Counted from the stretch's first letter, positions 7,959 through 16,580 are shown. The stretch is DNA of 28,624 bases from CAZRHR01 sp964599915 (GCA_964599915.1 CAZRHR010000033.1:1-28624), one strand, 5' to 3'. Translations and numbers: made by a program. Notes: a model not told the origin generated them from the letters alone.

Positions 7959-8896
7959 AGCGTTTGATTACCCTGTCCGTCCTTTGGCTGCTGCTAGGTT
8001 TCTCTCTTCAGGGACAAGAAGTGAGGGTTCAATTGAATGTGGATTCCCTTCAGCTTGGCGACCAACGCATCATGACCATTTCTGCCACTCATCCCCAAAA
8101 CTGGGTTTTGATTTGGCCCGACCTGTTTGGTCAAATGCCCTCGCAGGTGCAGGTGGTAGACAAGGGACACCCGGATTCTGTAAAACACCAAGCCGAAGAT
8201 ATTCAATACATTCAGCGCATTCGACTTGGGTTTTATGGTGAAGGAAAGGGGGCCATTCCATCCTACACATTTTTGTTTCAATCCCCTTCCGGTGATTCCT
8301 TGATGCAGCAAACGGATAGCATACCCTTTGAAGTTATTGCCCCGGAGGTGAATGTCAGCCAACCATTTATGGACATTACAGGGCCGATAGATCCGGGCTA
8401 TCATTGGAAAGAGTTTATTCCTCACGTGCTGATCATCCTGGGGTTGGTCGCTTTGGTCTTTGTGGGTTGGTGGGCATGGAAAAAATATCAGAAGCGTAAA
8501 CTCATTCCACCTCCTCCACCGGTGGTTCCTGTCAAATCGCCTTTGGAACTGGCACTGGAGGCTTTGTCCGATTTAGAAAAGGAAGAGGCTTGGCGAACCA
8601 TGCCACGGCAGGAATTTTACGATGCCTTGACCCGCATCATTAAGCAGTTTTTATGGGGGAGATATGGGTTCAATGCACCTGACATGGATAGCACCGACAT
8701 CATGCGTCAATTGCGATTATTGGTGTCAGATGCGGCATGGTGTGCCCAACTTTCAGATTGGTTTTATGCGGCGGACATGGTGAAATTTGCGAAAGCAGAC
8801 ATGCGAGAAGAATTGTCCCATAAAGCTTTGACGGATTTAAAGGCCTGGATTTCCAATGCAGGAGAAAAACCCAAACCAACTGATACGGCCCTATGA
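7955..8896 (+). CDS. Membrane-anchored BatD-related protein (DUF4381-like) of the bat operon
   Basis: This 313-aa protein starts with a signal peptide (MKRLITLSVLWLLLGFSLQG), followed by a beta-rich periplasmic region to about residue 145. A transmembrane helix (HVLIILGLVALVFVGWWAW, about 153-171) and a proline run (PPPPPVVPV) come next. The cytoplasmic helical tail carries PRQEFYDALTRIIKQFL, DSTDIMRQL and AADMVKFAKAD, which parallel the end of BatD and of DUF4381 proteins. The start is taken at 7955, where ATGA overlaps the DUF58 stop; ATG 7946 is possible. The stop overlaps batA's ATG in the same way. This position, between DUF58 and batA, is common for such a gene in Bacteroidota. It is probably an envelope scaffold of the Bat complex. 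No enzymatic residues were recognised. Confidence 0.8.
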   Translation: MKRLITLSVLWLLLGFSLQGQEVRVQLNVDSLQLGDQRIMTISATHPQNWVLIWPDLFGQMPSQVQVVDKGHPDSVKHQAEDIQYIQRIRLGFYGEGKGAIPSYTFLFQSPSGDSLMQQTDSIPFEVIAPEVNVSQPFMDITGPIDPGYHWKEFIPHVLIILGLVALVFVGWWAWKKYQKRKLIPPPPPVVPVKSPLELALEALSDLEKEEAWRTMPRQEFYDALTRIIKQFLWGRYGFNAPDMDSTDIMRQLRLLVSDAAWCAQLSDWFYAADMVKFAKADMREELSHKALTDLKAWISNAGEKPKPTDTAL

Positions 8897-9894
8897 CCTG
8901 GAACCTCACCTTTGATGCCCCATGGGTGTTGGCCTTGATTCCAGTGGTTTGGATTCTGGTCATTTGGCGAAGCCTGCGGTTGCCAAAACTCCGGCCGGCA
9001 TGGCAAAACCCATTACAAGCTTCAGGTTTTCATTTGCCCAACAGCTTTAGGCAAAAATGTTTGCCTCTGCTGTGGATTTTGCGCCTCCTTGCCCTTTCCC
9101 TTTGTCTTGTGGCATTGGCCATTCCACGAGGTTTCATTGGTTTTTCCAAATCCTCCAAGAAAATTGTAGATATCCAACTTGTGTTGGACGTTTCCTTATC
9201 AATGATGGCCCGTGATTTTGAGCCCAACCGGCTGGAATCCGCCAAAAAAATTGGGGCAGAATTTATTGAAAGCAGGCCGGACGACCGGATTGGATTGGTC
9301 ACTTTTTCGGGAGAAAGTTATGCCAAATGTCCTTTGACCACTGATCATGGTTTGTTGTTGGATGCATTGAGTTCTGTAGAGGCAGGAGTCCTTGGTAATG
9401 GAACTGCCATAGGAATGGGGGTGGCAACCGCGGTTTCGAGGTTGCGAAAATCTGAGGCTGTTTCTAAAATCGTGATTTTACTTACCGATGGTGAAAATAA
9501 CGCCGGAGATGTGGCCCCGCTCACGGCGGCTGAAATGGCCAGAAATTTTGAGGTGAGGCTTTACACCATTGGGGTAGGAAAGAAGGGAAAGGCCATGGCG
9601 CCTGTGGCACTAGATGCCTTTGGACAAATTATTTACGGCCCTACCGAAGTGCGCATCGATGAACCCCTCCTTAAAGAAATGGCTCAAACCACCGGCGGTA
9701 AATATTTTCGGGCGACCAACGAGGTCGGATTACGCCAAATTTTTCAAGATATAGACCAAATGGAAAAAACCTTGGTCGAGGTGAAGGAATATCAACGGAA
9801 ACCCCATCGATACCACATGTTTTTGGTGGTGGCTGCTGCCTTTTTAGGGCTGGAATTGCTCTTGCGTTTCACTTGGCTCAAAACCTTGAACTGA
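8893..9894 (+). CDS. batA: BatA, membrane VWA-domain protein
   Basis: This 333-aa protein has two N-terminal membrane segments (about residues 8-26 and 57-77), a VWA domain and a C-terminal membrane segment (about 308-328). The MIDAS metal site is complete: D-V-S-L-S at 99-103 and LLTDGENN near 196-203, with LGNGTAIGMG supplying the likely threonine. This is the arrangement of BatA, first described in Bacteroides fragilis as part of the aerotolerance locus. The role is generally thought to be protein-protein interaction at the inner membrane under stress rather than catalysis. The ATG overlaps the preceding stop (ATGA, 8893-8896), and the stop TGA shares its last base with batB's ATG (TGATG). 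Confidence 0.92.
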   Translation: MTWNLTFDAPWVLALIPVVWILVIWRSLRLPKLRPAWQNPLQASGFHLPNSFRQKCLPLLWILRLLALSLCLVALAIPRGFIGFSKSSKKIVDIQLVLDVSLSMMARDFEPNRLESAKKIGAEFIESRPDDRIGLVTFSGESYAKCPLTTDHGLLLDALSSVEAGVLGNGTAIGMGVATAVSRLRKSEAVSKIVILLTDGENNAGDVAPLTAAEMARNFEVRLYTIGVGKKGKAMAPVALDAFGQIIYGPTEVRIDEPLLKEMAQTTGGKYFRATNEVGLRQIFQDIDQMEKTLVEVKEYQRKPHRYHMFLVVAAAFLGLELLLRFTWLKTLN

Positions 9895-10931
9895 TGCAAA
9901 AGTTTATTTTTCAATATCCGGAATATCTATGGGCTTTGGCAGCCGGACTTCCAGTTTTGGCCCTTGGATTTTGGGCTTTATGGTGGGTTCGTAGAAAACG
10001 GTTGGGTCTGGTGGTCGGGAGAAATCAATTGTCTCAGATGTTTCCCGGTTGGACAGATGCAAGGCAAATCCTTCGCTATGCGCTTTTATGGTTGGGTGTG
10101 GCTGGTTTTTTATTGGCTTTGGCCAGGCCTCGCTACGGAACCGCCAAAGAAACATCTGAGCGAAGTGGGGTGTACATTGCCCTGGTTCTTGATGTAAGTA
10201 CTTCCATGTTGGCCGAAGACATTTTACCCAATCGTTTACAAAGGGCTAAAATGGCCATTTCACAATTGTTTACGCGTTTTCGCAACGACCAGGTGGCCTT
10301 GGTGGTTTTTGCCGGAACAGCCCATTTGGCTGTGCCCATGACGCCCGATTTGGCTTTTGCCCAAATGGCCTTGGATTTTGCAGATACCGAATCGCCCACC
10401 TACCAAGGAACCCAGTTGACAGAAGCCTTGGACCAAGCCATTCAAGCTTTTCCAGAAGAAAGAACCGGAGGCGCTGCCATTATTCTGATGACCGACGGAG
10501 AAGACCATGAAGGGAGTGCCGTTGAAAAAGCAAGAGAGGCCTATAACAACAATATTGTGGTTCATGCCATGGGCGTCGGGAAAACCCAAGGAGCGCCTAT
10601 TCCACAGTATAGTGGACAAACTTTGGTAGGATATAAAAAGGACGCAGACGGCAACCCGATTCTCACCACTTTAAACATGAATTTATTGCAAGACATTGCA
10701 CAGGCGGGTGGAGGCATTGCCGTTCAGGGTGAAAATCCAACCCAGGCCATCGAAGATATTTTTAAAGAAATTGAAAGCATGAACAGGGAAGTTTTTTCCT
10801 TGGAAGAGCGTGACGATATGCAGGACCAGTTCTTCTGGTTTCTCTGGCCGGCTTTTTGTGTATTGCTGGCAGAAAGTTTAATTGCAGAAAGAGGAACACC
10901 ATGGTGGAAAAAGTTTGGATTTTTAAATTAG
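9894..10931 (+). CDS. batB: BatB, membrane VWA-domain protein
   Basis: This 345-aa protein is a homologue of the preceding gene with the same plan: N-terminal membrane segments (about 11-31 and 60-77), a VWA domain and a C-terminal membrane helix (about 315-332). MIDAS residues are D-V-S-T-S at 100-104, a T in the YQGTQLTEA loop, and MTDGEDHEG near 199-207. Start 9894 is chosen because it overlaps the batA stop by one base. A start 21 bases upstream would sit deep in batA and add nothing characteristic. The 3' end overlaps batC by 31 nt. BatA and BatB probably arose by duplication and are thought to work in one complex with the TPR protein BatC. Confidence 0.92.
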   Translation: MQKFIFQYPEYLWALAAGLPVLALGFWALWWVRRKRLGLVVGRNQLSQMFPGWTDARQILRYALLWLGVAGFLLALARPRYGTAKETSERSGVYIALVLDVSTSMLAEDILPNRLQRAKMAISQLFTRFRNDQVALVVFAGTAHLAVPMTPDLAFAQMALDFADTESPTYQGTQLTEALDQAIQAFPEERTGGAAIILMTDGEDHEGSAVEKAREAYNNNIVVHAMGVGKTQGAPIPQYSGQTLVGYKKDADGNPILTTLNMNLLQDIAQAGGGIAVQGENPTQAIEDIFKEIESMNREVFSLEERDDMQDQFFWFLWPAFCVLLAESLIAERGTPWWKKFGFLN

Positions 10932-11626
10932 TTCCGGGCTTTTGGGCACTATGTTTTAGCCTACAGGCCCAACAAATCTGGGATCAGCCTAACCGACCCA
11001 TTCGGGAGGGCAACAGGTCTTATGCCGCAGGGGACTACGGCACTGCCATGCAACGGTATTCAGACGCTTTGTCCAAGTTTGGAGATAACCCAACGGCCCA
11101 TTTTAATTTAGGTACTGCCCTTTATCGCAGTGGAAAACAAGATTCTGCCGCGTACCACTTTAACCAAGCGGCTGCCGGTTTTTCCGATCCCACCACTAAA
11201 AGCTTAGCGCATTATAACCTTGGCAATACCTTTTTACATCAAAAAAAATGGAAAGAAGGGATTGAGCAGTACATTGCTTCCCTCAAGGCCAATCCACAAA
11301 ATCCCTCTGCTCGTTATAATTTGGCCTATGCACTCAAAATGATGCAGCAAGAGCAGCAACAACAACAGCAACAACAGCAGCAGCAACAACAACAGCAACA
11401 GCAACAGCAACAACAGGACGATCAGCAGCAACAAAGCGAACAACAGCAACAAAACCAAGATGACCAAAAAAGTCAACAGCCACCACCCTCTTCTAATGGC
11501 AAACAAATGACCAAAGAAGAGGCGGAAAGAATGTTGGAGGCCCTAGACCGCCGTGAGGCACAAATGCAAAAAGACCAAAAGAAACCACCCCAATCCAATG
11601 CAAGAAAACCCCAAAAAGACTGGTAA
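10901..11626 (+). CDS. batC: BatC, TPR protein with a long glutamine tract
   Basis: This 241-aa protein begins with a signal peptide (KLVPGFWALCFSLQAQQ). Three to four TPR-like units follow, up to about residue 145: REGNRSYAAGDYGTAMQRY, then AHFNLGTALYRSGKQDSAA, AHYNLGNTFLHQKKWKEGI and ARYNLAYALKMM. After them come 21 uninterrupted glutamines (about residues 152-172), further Q/D/S-rich sequence, and a conserved-looking tail with MTKEEAERMLEALDRREAQMQ that is typical of BatC in Bacteroidota. ATG 10901 gives the signal peptide, whereas the longer frame from 10856 reads through batB sequence. The protein probably acts in the periplasm as the TPR partner of BatA/BatB. Q-rich linkers occur in this family, but this pure tract is extreme. 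Confidence 0.88.
   Translation: MVEKVWIFKLVPGFWALCFSLQAQQIWDQPNRPIREGNRSYAAGDYGTAMQRYSDALSKFGDNPTAHFNLGTALYRSGKQDSAAYHFNQAAAGFSDPTTKSLAHYNLGNTFLHQKKWKEGIEQYIASLKANPQNPSARYNLAYALKMMQQEQQQQQQQQQQQQQQQQQQQQQDDQQQQSEQQQQNQDDQKSQQPPPSSNGKQMTKEEAERMLEALDRREAQMQKDQKKPPQSNARKPQKDW
11345..11416 (+). repeat. CAA/CAG trinucleotide tract inside batC
   Basis: Twenty-three glutamine codons out of 24 are strung together, broken only by a GAG at 11351-11353. The final 21 (11354-11416) are uninterrupted. CAA and CAG are mixed, about 12 to 9 in the pure part, so it is a low-complexity tract rather than a perfect microsatellite. A second looser Q-rich stretch follows to about 11480. Confidence 0.95.
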
Positions 11627-11627
11627 C

Positions 11628-13376
11628 ATGAACATAAGGTTTTCTCTATTTTTTATTTTTTTCAGCCTGGCGCTATTGGCCCAGGAGATTCGAGTCACGC
11701 CACAAAAAACCCAAGTCGGTGTGGGAGAAAGCTTTCAGTTGAATTATGACATGGAGCAAGTACAAGGTCGTATTCAGCTCCCGAATTTGCAAGGGTTTAG
11801 ACAAGCTGGCACCCAACAAAGTACCCAAATCATCAATGGAAGAACCACCCAAAAACTCACCTTGTTTCTGGTGGCATTAGAACCCGGACAATTTACCATC
11901 CCTCCACTGGTGGTCACTTCCGGCGCACAAAGGGTTTCTTCCCCCAGCGTATCTGTTGAGGTTACAGGAGGAAAAGGGAACCAAAGTCAAGCCCAAAATC
12001 CTTCAGAAAATACCAAAAGTGTTACTTCTTCCTCTGGAGAACTCATGCTATCCATTGAGGTAAGTAAGAAACAACCTCGTTTAGGTGAGCCGGTGGTCAT
12101 TACGGCCCATTTATACACGTTGTATCCATCGATAAGCTTTGATGAAGTGGTTTTTCCGTCCATTGAAGGTGGATTGGTCAAGGAAGTGCCGGATGCAGCC
12201 GATAATGCGTTTCGCCGCAGTGATGTGAATGGACGCGTGTACAACCATGCGGTCATTAAAAAATGGGTTTTGATTCCTCAGCAGCAAGGAGAATTAAGCA
12301 TTCAGCCTATTCGGGCGACGGTTCGGGTGCAAAAGTCCCTACAGCCAACCAATGATTTTGACTTTTTCTTTGGACCGAGGTATGCGGAAACCAGAATGCA
12401 AATTGAATCGCCACTCACCCGCATCCAAGTTCAGCCCCTTCCGGAAAAAGAAAAACCTGTTTTTTTCACCAACGCTGTGGGCCAATTTACTTTCAGTGTA
12501 GGCCTGGATAAAACCAAGATGGAGGTGAATGATGCATTGACTGTAACCCTCACGGTCAAAGGAACAGGAAACCTGCCCATGATTAGCTTGCCTGAACCTA
12601 GCTGGCCTGCTGGTTTTGAGGTGGCTAAACCGGCCATTCGAGACAAAGCTCAATTGACCCATCAGGGGTATTCGGGCTCCATGAGTGCTGAGTATGTTTT
12701 AATTGCGAATACACCCGGAAAATTTTCTTTGCCATCCATCCCTTTTGCCTTTTTTAATCCAAAAACCAACCGGTATGAAATCCAGAAAGGAGATGCCTTT
12801 GAACTAACAGTTTTTGGAGAAGCTACCACCCAAGGTGGAGGACAGATTTCCGGTGAAACGGAATCTTTAGGAAGTGATATTCGGTATGTGCAGCAGGTGC
12901 CTGATTTTTCAGAGACTGGGAGCGATTGGTCCAAGTCGGTTGGTTGGTATCTGGCCTGTTTGGCTTTGGTGGGGCTACCGATACTCTTGGTCCGTTTCCG
13001 CGGACAAATCCAACGCGTTCCACTGGCCAATGACCAAAAGAAACAGCAGCAAGCCCTGCGCTTTGCCAAAAAGCAGTTGGCTTCTGCCATAGAAACCCTG
13101 GAAAAAGGAGAAGTTAGACCTGCGCTCAGAGCATTAACTTCCGCTTTGTCCCATTATTTGACCCACCGCCATCAATTGCCACCAACCCAACAAACGTTGG
13201 AGGAAGTGAGCCGTTATCTTGCGCAAAAAAAAGCAGAAGACTTGGCGGAACGGTATAAAGAAATCAAGGAAAATGCAGAGTTTTCTTTGTACTCCCCCGT
13301 AACGGAGGAGCAAACCAAGGCACAATTTCAAAAAGCAATCCAATGGATCGTCGACATGGAAAAAATTCGGGGATGA
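11628..13376 (+). CDS. batD: BatD, membrane-anchored beta-rich protein
   Basis: This 582-aa protein has a signal peptide (MNIRFSLFFIFFSLALLAQ) followed directly by EIRVTPQKTQVGVGESFQLNY, the usual opening of BatD (the 'oxygen tolerance' family). A long periplasmic part of repeated Ig-like beta domains runs to about residue 430. A transmembrane helix (GWYLACLALVGLPILLV) comes next, then a cytoplasmic helical tail (RFAKKQLASAIETLEKGEVRPALRALTSALSHYL) like that of the 313-aa protein earlier in the operon. The start lies one base after the batC stop (TAACATG), and the stop overlaps batE's ATG. BatD is thought to be a structural partner of BatA/BatB in the cell envelope. Its biochemistry is not known. 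Confidence 0.9.
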   Translation: MNIRFSLFFIFFSLALLAQEIRVTPQKTQVGVGESFQLNYDMEQVQGRIQLPNLQGFRQAGTQQSTQIINGRTTQKLTLFLVALEPGQFTIPPLVVTSGAQRVSSPSVSVEVTGGKGNQSQAQNPSENTKSVTSSSGELMLSIEVSKKQPRLGEPVVITAHLYTLYPSISFDEVVFPSIEGGLVKEVPDAADNAFRRSDVNGRVYNHAVIKKWVLIPQQQGELSIQPIRATVRVQKSLQPTNDFDFFFGPRYAETRMQIESPLTRIQVQPLPEKEKPVFFTNAVGQFTFSVGLDKTKMEVNDALTVTLTVKGTGNLPMISLPEPSWPAGFEVAKPAIRDKAQLTHQGYSGSMSAEYVLIANTPGKFSLPSIPFAFFNPKTNRYEIQKGDAFELTVFGEATTQGGGQISGETESLGSDIRYVQQVPDFSETGSDWSKSVGWYLACLALVGLPILLVRFRGQIQRVPLANDQKKQQQALRFAKKQLASAIETLEKGEVRPALRALTSALSHYLTHRHQLPPTQQTLEEVSRYLAQKKAEDLAERYKEIKENAEFSLYSPVTEEQTKAQFQKAIQWIVDMEKIRG

Positions 13377-14110
13377 GCCTTTTTTGGCTGCTTTTCATCG
13401 GGAGTTGGATGGGGTGTACAGCCCTTTTCGCGCAATCTGACCCGATGGAACAATTCAACAAAGGTGTAGATGCTTATGCCCAACAAAACCATGCGGAAGC
13501 GGCCATGATTTTTGAGCAATTGGCCCAAGACCATCCTTCTCCAGCCGTTTTTTACAATTTGGGCAATGCCTTGTATCGACTCGGGAAAAAGGGCGAGGCC
13601 GTGGCGGCTTATCATGCTGCTTTACGTTTGGCCCCAAACCATAAAGATGCCTTGTTTAATTTACAATTCTTGGGTGGTCAATCGGCAGCCAGTCTTTTTT
13701 ACTATCAATGGGCCGGATGGTTTTCTCAAAAGGTTTGGGCTTTGGCGACCTTGGTTTTTCTTAGCATGGTATCCTTAGGCATCGTCTTATTATATCGCAG
13801 GCCATCTGCTCAAATGGCAAAAATCATCATGGCCGCCATGGGTATGTCGGTGATTCTCGCATTTTTCTGTTTTGGTGCCACCTGGATAAGGAGCTATTGG
13901 GAAAACCAAGTTTTAGGGGTGGTGATTGTTCCAGCGGCTGAATTGAAGGCCGAGCCTGTAGAGGTTTCACAAACTTTGGTTAAAGCGCAAGAAGGCGCCT
14001 CAGGGTATATTTTAGGAGAATCCGGTGACTGGTATTATTTCCAATTGGATGGTATGGAGCCAGGCTGGGTGCCCAAGGCCAACCTTAAAAATTCGGCCAC
14101 TTGGAAATAG
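13373..14110 (+). CDS. batE: BatE, TPR and SH3-like membrane protein
   Basis: This 245-aa protein begins with a signal peptide (MSLFWLLFIGSWMGCTALFAQ). Two TPR units follow (MEQFNKGVDAYAQQNHAEAA and AVFYNLGNALYRLGKKGEAV, about 25-100), then two membrane helices (about 119-140 and 150-176). The C-terminal bacterial SH3-like segment has VIVPAAELKAEP, GASGYILGESGDWYYFQL and EPGWVPKANL, a pattern that usually binds peptidoglycan or protein. This TPR-TM-TM-SH3 order is the Bacteroidota BatE plan. The start is ATGA overlapping the batD stop (13373-13376). The gene's last ten bases are shared with the following phosphoesterase gene, which implies the operon continues. Confidence 0.87.
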   Translation: MSLFWLLFIGSWMGCTALFAQSDPMEQFNKGVDAYAQQNHAEAAMIFEQLAQDHPSPAVFYNLGNALYRLGKKGEAVAAYHAALRLAPNHKDALFNLQFLGGQSAASLFYYQWAGWFSQKVWALATLVFLSMVSLGIVLLYRRPSAQMAKIIMAAMGMSVILAFFCFGATWIRSYWENQVLGVVIVPAAELKAEPVEVSQTLVKAQEGASGYILGESGDWYYFQLDGMEPGWVPKANLKNSATWK

Positions 14111-14613
14111 GACTTTTATCCGATACGCATGGATGGTTGCATCCACGATGGGCGCACCATTTTAAAGGTGTGGATGAAATTTGGCACGCCGGAGATCTTG
14201 GACAGGTCGCTTTGATTTCTCAGCTTGAGCAAATGGCGCCTGTTAGAGGTGTATACGGAAACATAGATGGTACTGAGGTGCGCAGGGTTTGGCCGCTTTG
14301 GCAAGACTTTACCCTCATGGGAAAGCGTATTTGGATGACCCACATTGCCGGCTATCCCGGAAAATACACAGCTGAAGTTCGTCAGCGGTTGCAAACCGCT
14401 TCACCCGATTTGTTAATCTGTGGCCATTCTCATATTGTCAAAGTGATGAGAGATCCCAAATTTGGCCATTTGCATATAAATCCGGGTGCTGCAGGGCATC
14501 ATGGTTGGCACAAGGTCATGACTTTGGTTCGATTTTCACTGACCGAACAAGGCATTTCCGATTTTAAATTAATTGAGCTTGGGGAAAGAGGCCAAGCTTA
14601 TAAACTTGACTAA
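14101..14613 (+). CDS. YfcE/MJ0936-type metallophosphoesterase, TTG start
   Basis: This 170-aa protein has the complete set of metal ligands of the calcineurin-like fold: D8 and H10 (LLSDTHG), D32 (HAGDLG), N54 (YGNID), H81 (MTHIAG), and H109 and H111 (CGHSH). The final beta structure has HINPGAAGHHG. Relatives hydrolyse small phosphodiesters in the presence of Mn or Mg, and the natural substrate is usually unknown. The only possible initiation codon between the upstream in-frame stop (TAA 14086) and the first conserved residue is TTG 14101, which lies inside the end of batE. Translation is therefore probably coupled to batE, making this the ninth gene of the operon. A functional link to Bat is inference. 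Confidence 0.88.
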   Translation: MEIGLLSDTHGWLHPRWAHHFKGVDEIWHAGDLGQVALISQLEQMAPVRGVYGNIDGTEVRRVWPLWQDFTLMGKRIWMTHIAGYPGKYTAEVRQRLQTASPDLLICGHSHIVKVMRDPKFGHLHINPGAAGHHGWHKVMTLVRFSLTEQGISDFKLIELGERGQAYKLD

Positions 14614-14747
14614 ATGGTATTGTTGGGATGAATAGGAATAATAACAAGTATTTTTTATATTAAATTAGGATAGGTTAGTAAGAAAAGAAGGTTATTTTTT
14701 AGATTACGCTCATTTTATCAACTAATTTAGACTTACAAATCATCCAA

Positions 14748-16580
14748 ATGAAAGTTTATCTGAGTTTATTATTGTGTTTGGGATTCAACCTAATTCACGG
14801 CCAAAATCAGGGCGTAAGTATAAGCCCAAATGGCGCGGCACCGGATCCTTCGGCCATGCTGGATATTCAAAGTACCACAGGCGGTGTGCTCTTTCCCCGC
14901 ATGACGGAAGCTCAAAGAAATGCCATTGCTGCGCCCCAGGAAGGACTTTTTGTATTTAATACCACGAGCAGGTGTTTTGAAGTGTTTAATCAAATGCCAG
15001 GTGTCTGGCAGCGTCTTTATTGTATTTGTGGTGCTCCACCAACTCCTGTTGTAAGTGCCGCAACTAATATCAATTACCAAGGTTTTACGGCCAATTGGCA
15101 AGCAAGCCCGGGTGCTACAGGATATTTTATTGATTTGGCCTACGATACCGCCTTTAACTCAATGGTTCCTGGGTATTTAAATTATTTTGCAGGAGCAAGT
15201 ACCTCCTTGGTTGTAACAGGCGTGTTGTGCGATACCACCGTATATTATCGAGTGAGGGCATTTAACAATTGTGGTTCAGGGATGTCAAGTGGTAGAATGG
15301 CAGTCACCACGGGTGCATGTTCAGCCTGTATTAGATATGGAGTTTCCCATGATGATGAGGTTCGCGGGCTGGTTTCCAATCCAGATGGGTCTATTTTAAT
15401 CGCCTCTTCTATGCGGCAGGCAATGACCAATGGTAACGATGGCTTTAATTTTGCTAAAATTTCATCCAACAATCAATTGGTATGGACCCGCAGTGTTGGT
15501 TTTAATACAGGACAGGCCTATTTATGGGGTGCCTGTGCTGCCCACGGTGGAGGAATTGTTGCGGTTGGAGCGGCTGCTACAACTACCTATAACAGCAGTA
15601 ATCGTTTGCGGATTATGGTGGTGCACGTAGATGATAATGGGAATATTGTTTGGGTTCATGGCTATGGAGGAAACTCAACAACTATTGATGATATTGCTTA
15701 CCAAATTGCACCCACCGCGGATGGTGGATATGTGATGGGTGGGTGGACTAGCCATTTTGGCGCATCTTCCAATGGGTTCTATGCGTTGAAAATTAGCGGT
15801 TCCGGTGCAGTTCAATGGGGACAATTATTCAGTACCTCCAATCAGGAATACGGGCGAGGCGTTGCCGTTGCGCCAGATGGTTCTGTGTACGTGACCGGTT
15901 ACCGTTCAAGCAGTACGCATGGCAGTGAAGACTTTATGATTGTGAAATTTAATAGTTCTGGAAGTTTCCAGTGGGCCAGGGTTCAAGGTGGAAGCAACAG
16001 TGATATAGGTCGTCATGCGGCAGCGGATGCCCAAAATAATGTATATACCGTAGGGTACACGCGCTCTTTTGGAAATGGCGACCAAGCGATTTATCTGACC
16101 AAAACAGACCCTTCGGGTAATTTGTTATGGGCCAACCGATATGAGGCATTTCTATCATTATATGTTGAAAATGTGGTTTGGTCTCCCGCCAATGGCGGAG
16201 AATTATTGGTAATTGGTGAGGGTAGTATGGGTAGTTCGTTTTATCATATTCTTATTTTAAAGATTAACCCATCCAATGGTGCCATCATTCAAGCCGTGGT
16301 AGGAGGCAGTTCTGCAAGTGGAACGACAATCGTTCCTGTTCAGGGAGGTTCTGGCTATGTGGCAGGTGGATATACGGAATTTTTTACCTACGGTGGAAAA
16401 GATGGCTATATCATGAAGTTGGATGCAAATCTAAATGGTTGTTGCACTGCGAATGCCACGGTGACAACAATAGCCGCTGGAAATTCCACTTCACTCTCGG
16501 GCAGTATCTTTAGCGGTGGTACACAGTTTTCCGGTCATGTGACCAATACCAGAGGACAAATGCAAGTGGTTTGTCCATAA
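14748..16580 (+). CDS. Secreted fibronectin-type-III and propeller-like repeat protein
   Basis: This 610-aa protein has a signal peptide (KVYLSLLLCLGFNLIHGQ). Residues 22-92 match a module frequent in Bacteroidota secreted proteins and tail-fibre-like proteins: DPSAMLDIQSTTGGVLFPRM, AQRNAIAAPQEGLFVFNTTS, VWQRLYC. Residues 98-190 look like one fibronectin III domain (TANWQASPGATGYFIDLAYD, VYYRVRAFNNCG). From about 195 to 555, repeats of roughly 45-55 residues with DGS...VxK(F/I)xSSG...W(A/T)R pattern suggest a beta-propeller of the SBBP type. The C-terminus (VTNTRGQMQVVCP) shows neither T9SS type A nor type B sorting signature, so the route past the outer membrane is unclear. It is preceded by a 134-nt AT-rich gap with no exact TAnnTTTG. 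The role is unknown; a surface or extracellular protein is likely. Confidence 0.8.
   Translation: MKVYLSLLLCLGFNLIHGQNQGVSISPNGAAPDPSAMLDIQSTTGGVLFPRMTEAQRNAIAAPQEGLFVFNTTSRCFEVFNQMPGVWQRLYCICGAPPTPVVSAATNINYQGFTANWQASPGATGYFIDLAYDTAFNSMVPGYLNYFAGASTSLVVTGVLCDTTVYYRVRAFNNCGSGMSSGRMAVTTGACSACIRYGVSHDDEVRGLVSNPDGSILIASSMRQAMTNGNDGFNFAKISSNNQLVWTRSVGFNTGQAYLWGACAAHGGGIVAVGAAATTTYNSSNRLRIMVVHVDDNGNIVWVHGYGGNSTTIDDIAYQIAPTADGGYVMGGWTSHFGASSNGFYALKISGSGAVQWGQLFSTSNQEYGRGVAVAPDGSVYVTGYRSSSTHGSEDFMIVKFNSSGSFQWARVQGGSNSDIGRHAAADAQNNVYTVGYTRSFGNGDQAIYLTKTDPSGNLLWANRYEAFLSLYVENVVWSPANGGELLVIGEGSMGSSFYHILILKINPSNGAIIQAVVGGSSASGTTIVPVQGGSGYVAGGYTEFFTYGGKDGYIMKLDANLNGCCTANATVTTIAAGNSTSLSGSIFSGGTQFSGHVTNTRGQMQVVCP

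Noticed and set aside
11345..11480. Repeat array considered as a CRISPR or microsatellite locus
   Set aside because: It is in-frame glutamine coding sequence with mixed CAA/CAG codons and no spacer-repeat structure.
14619..14663. Terminator-like hairpin after the phosphoesterase gene
   Set aside because: The stem TATTGTT with AACAAgTA has a bulge, is almost all A-T and has a long loop. The T-run that follows is common in this AT-rich gap.
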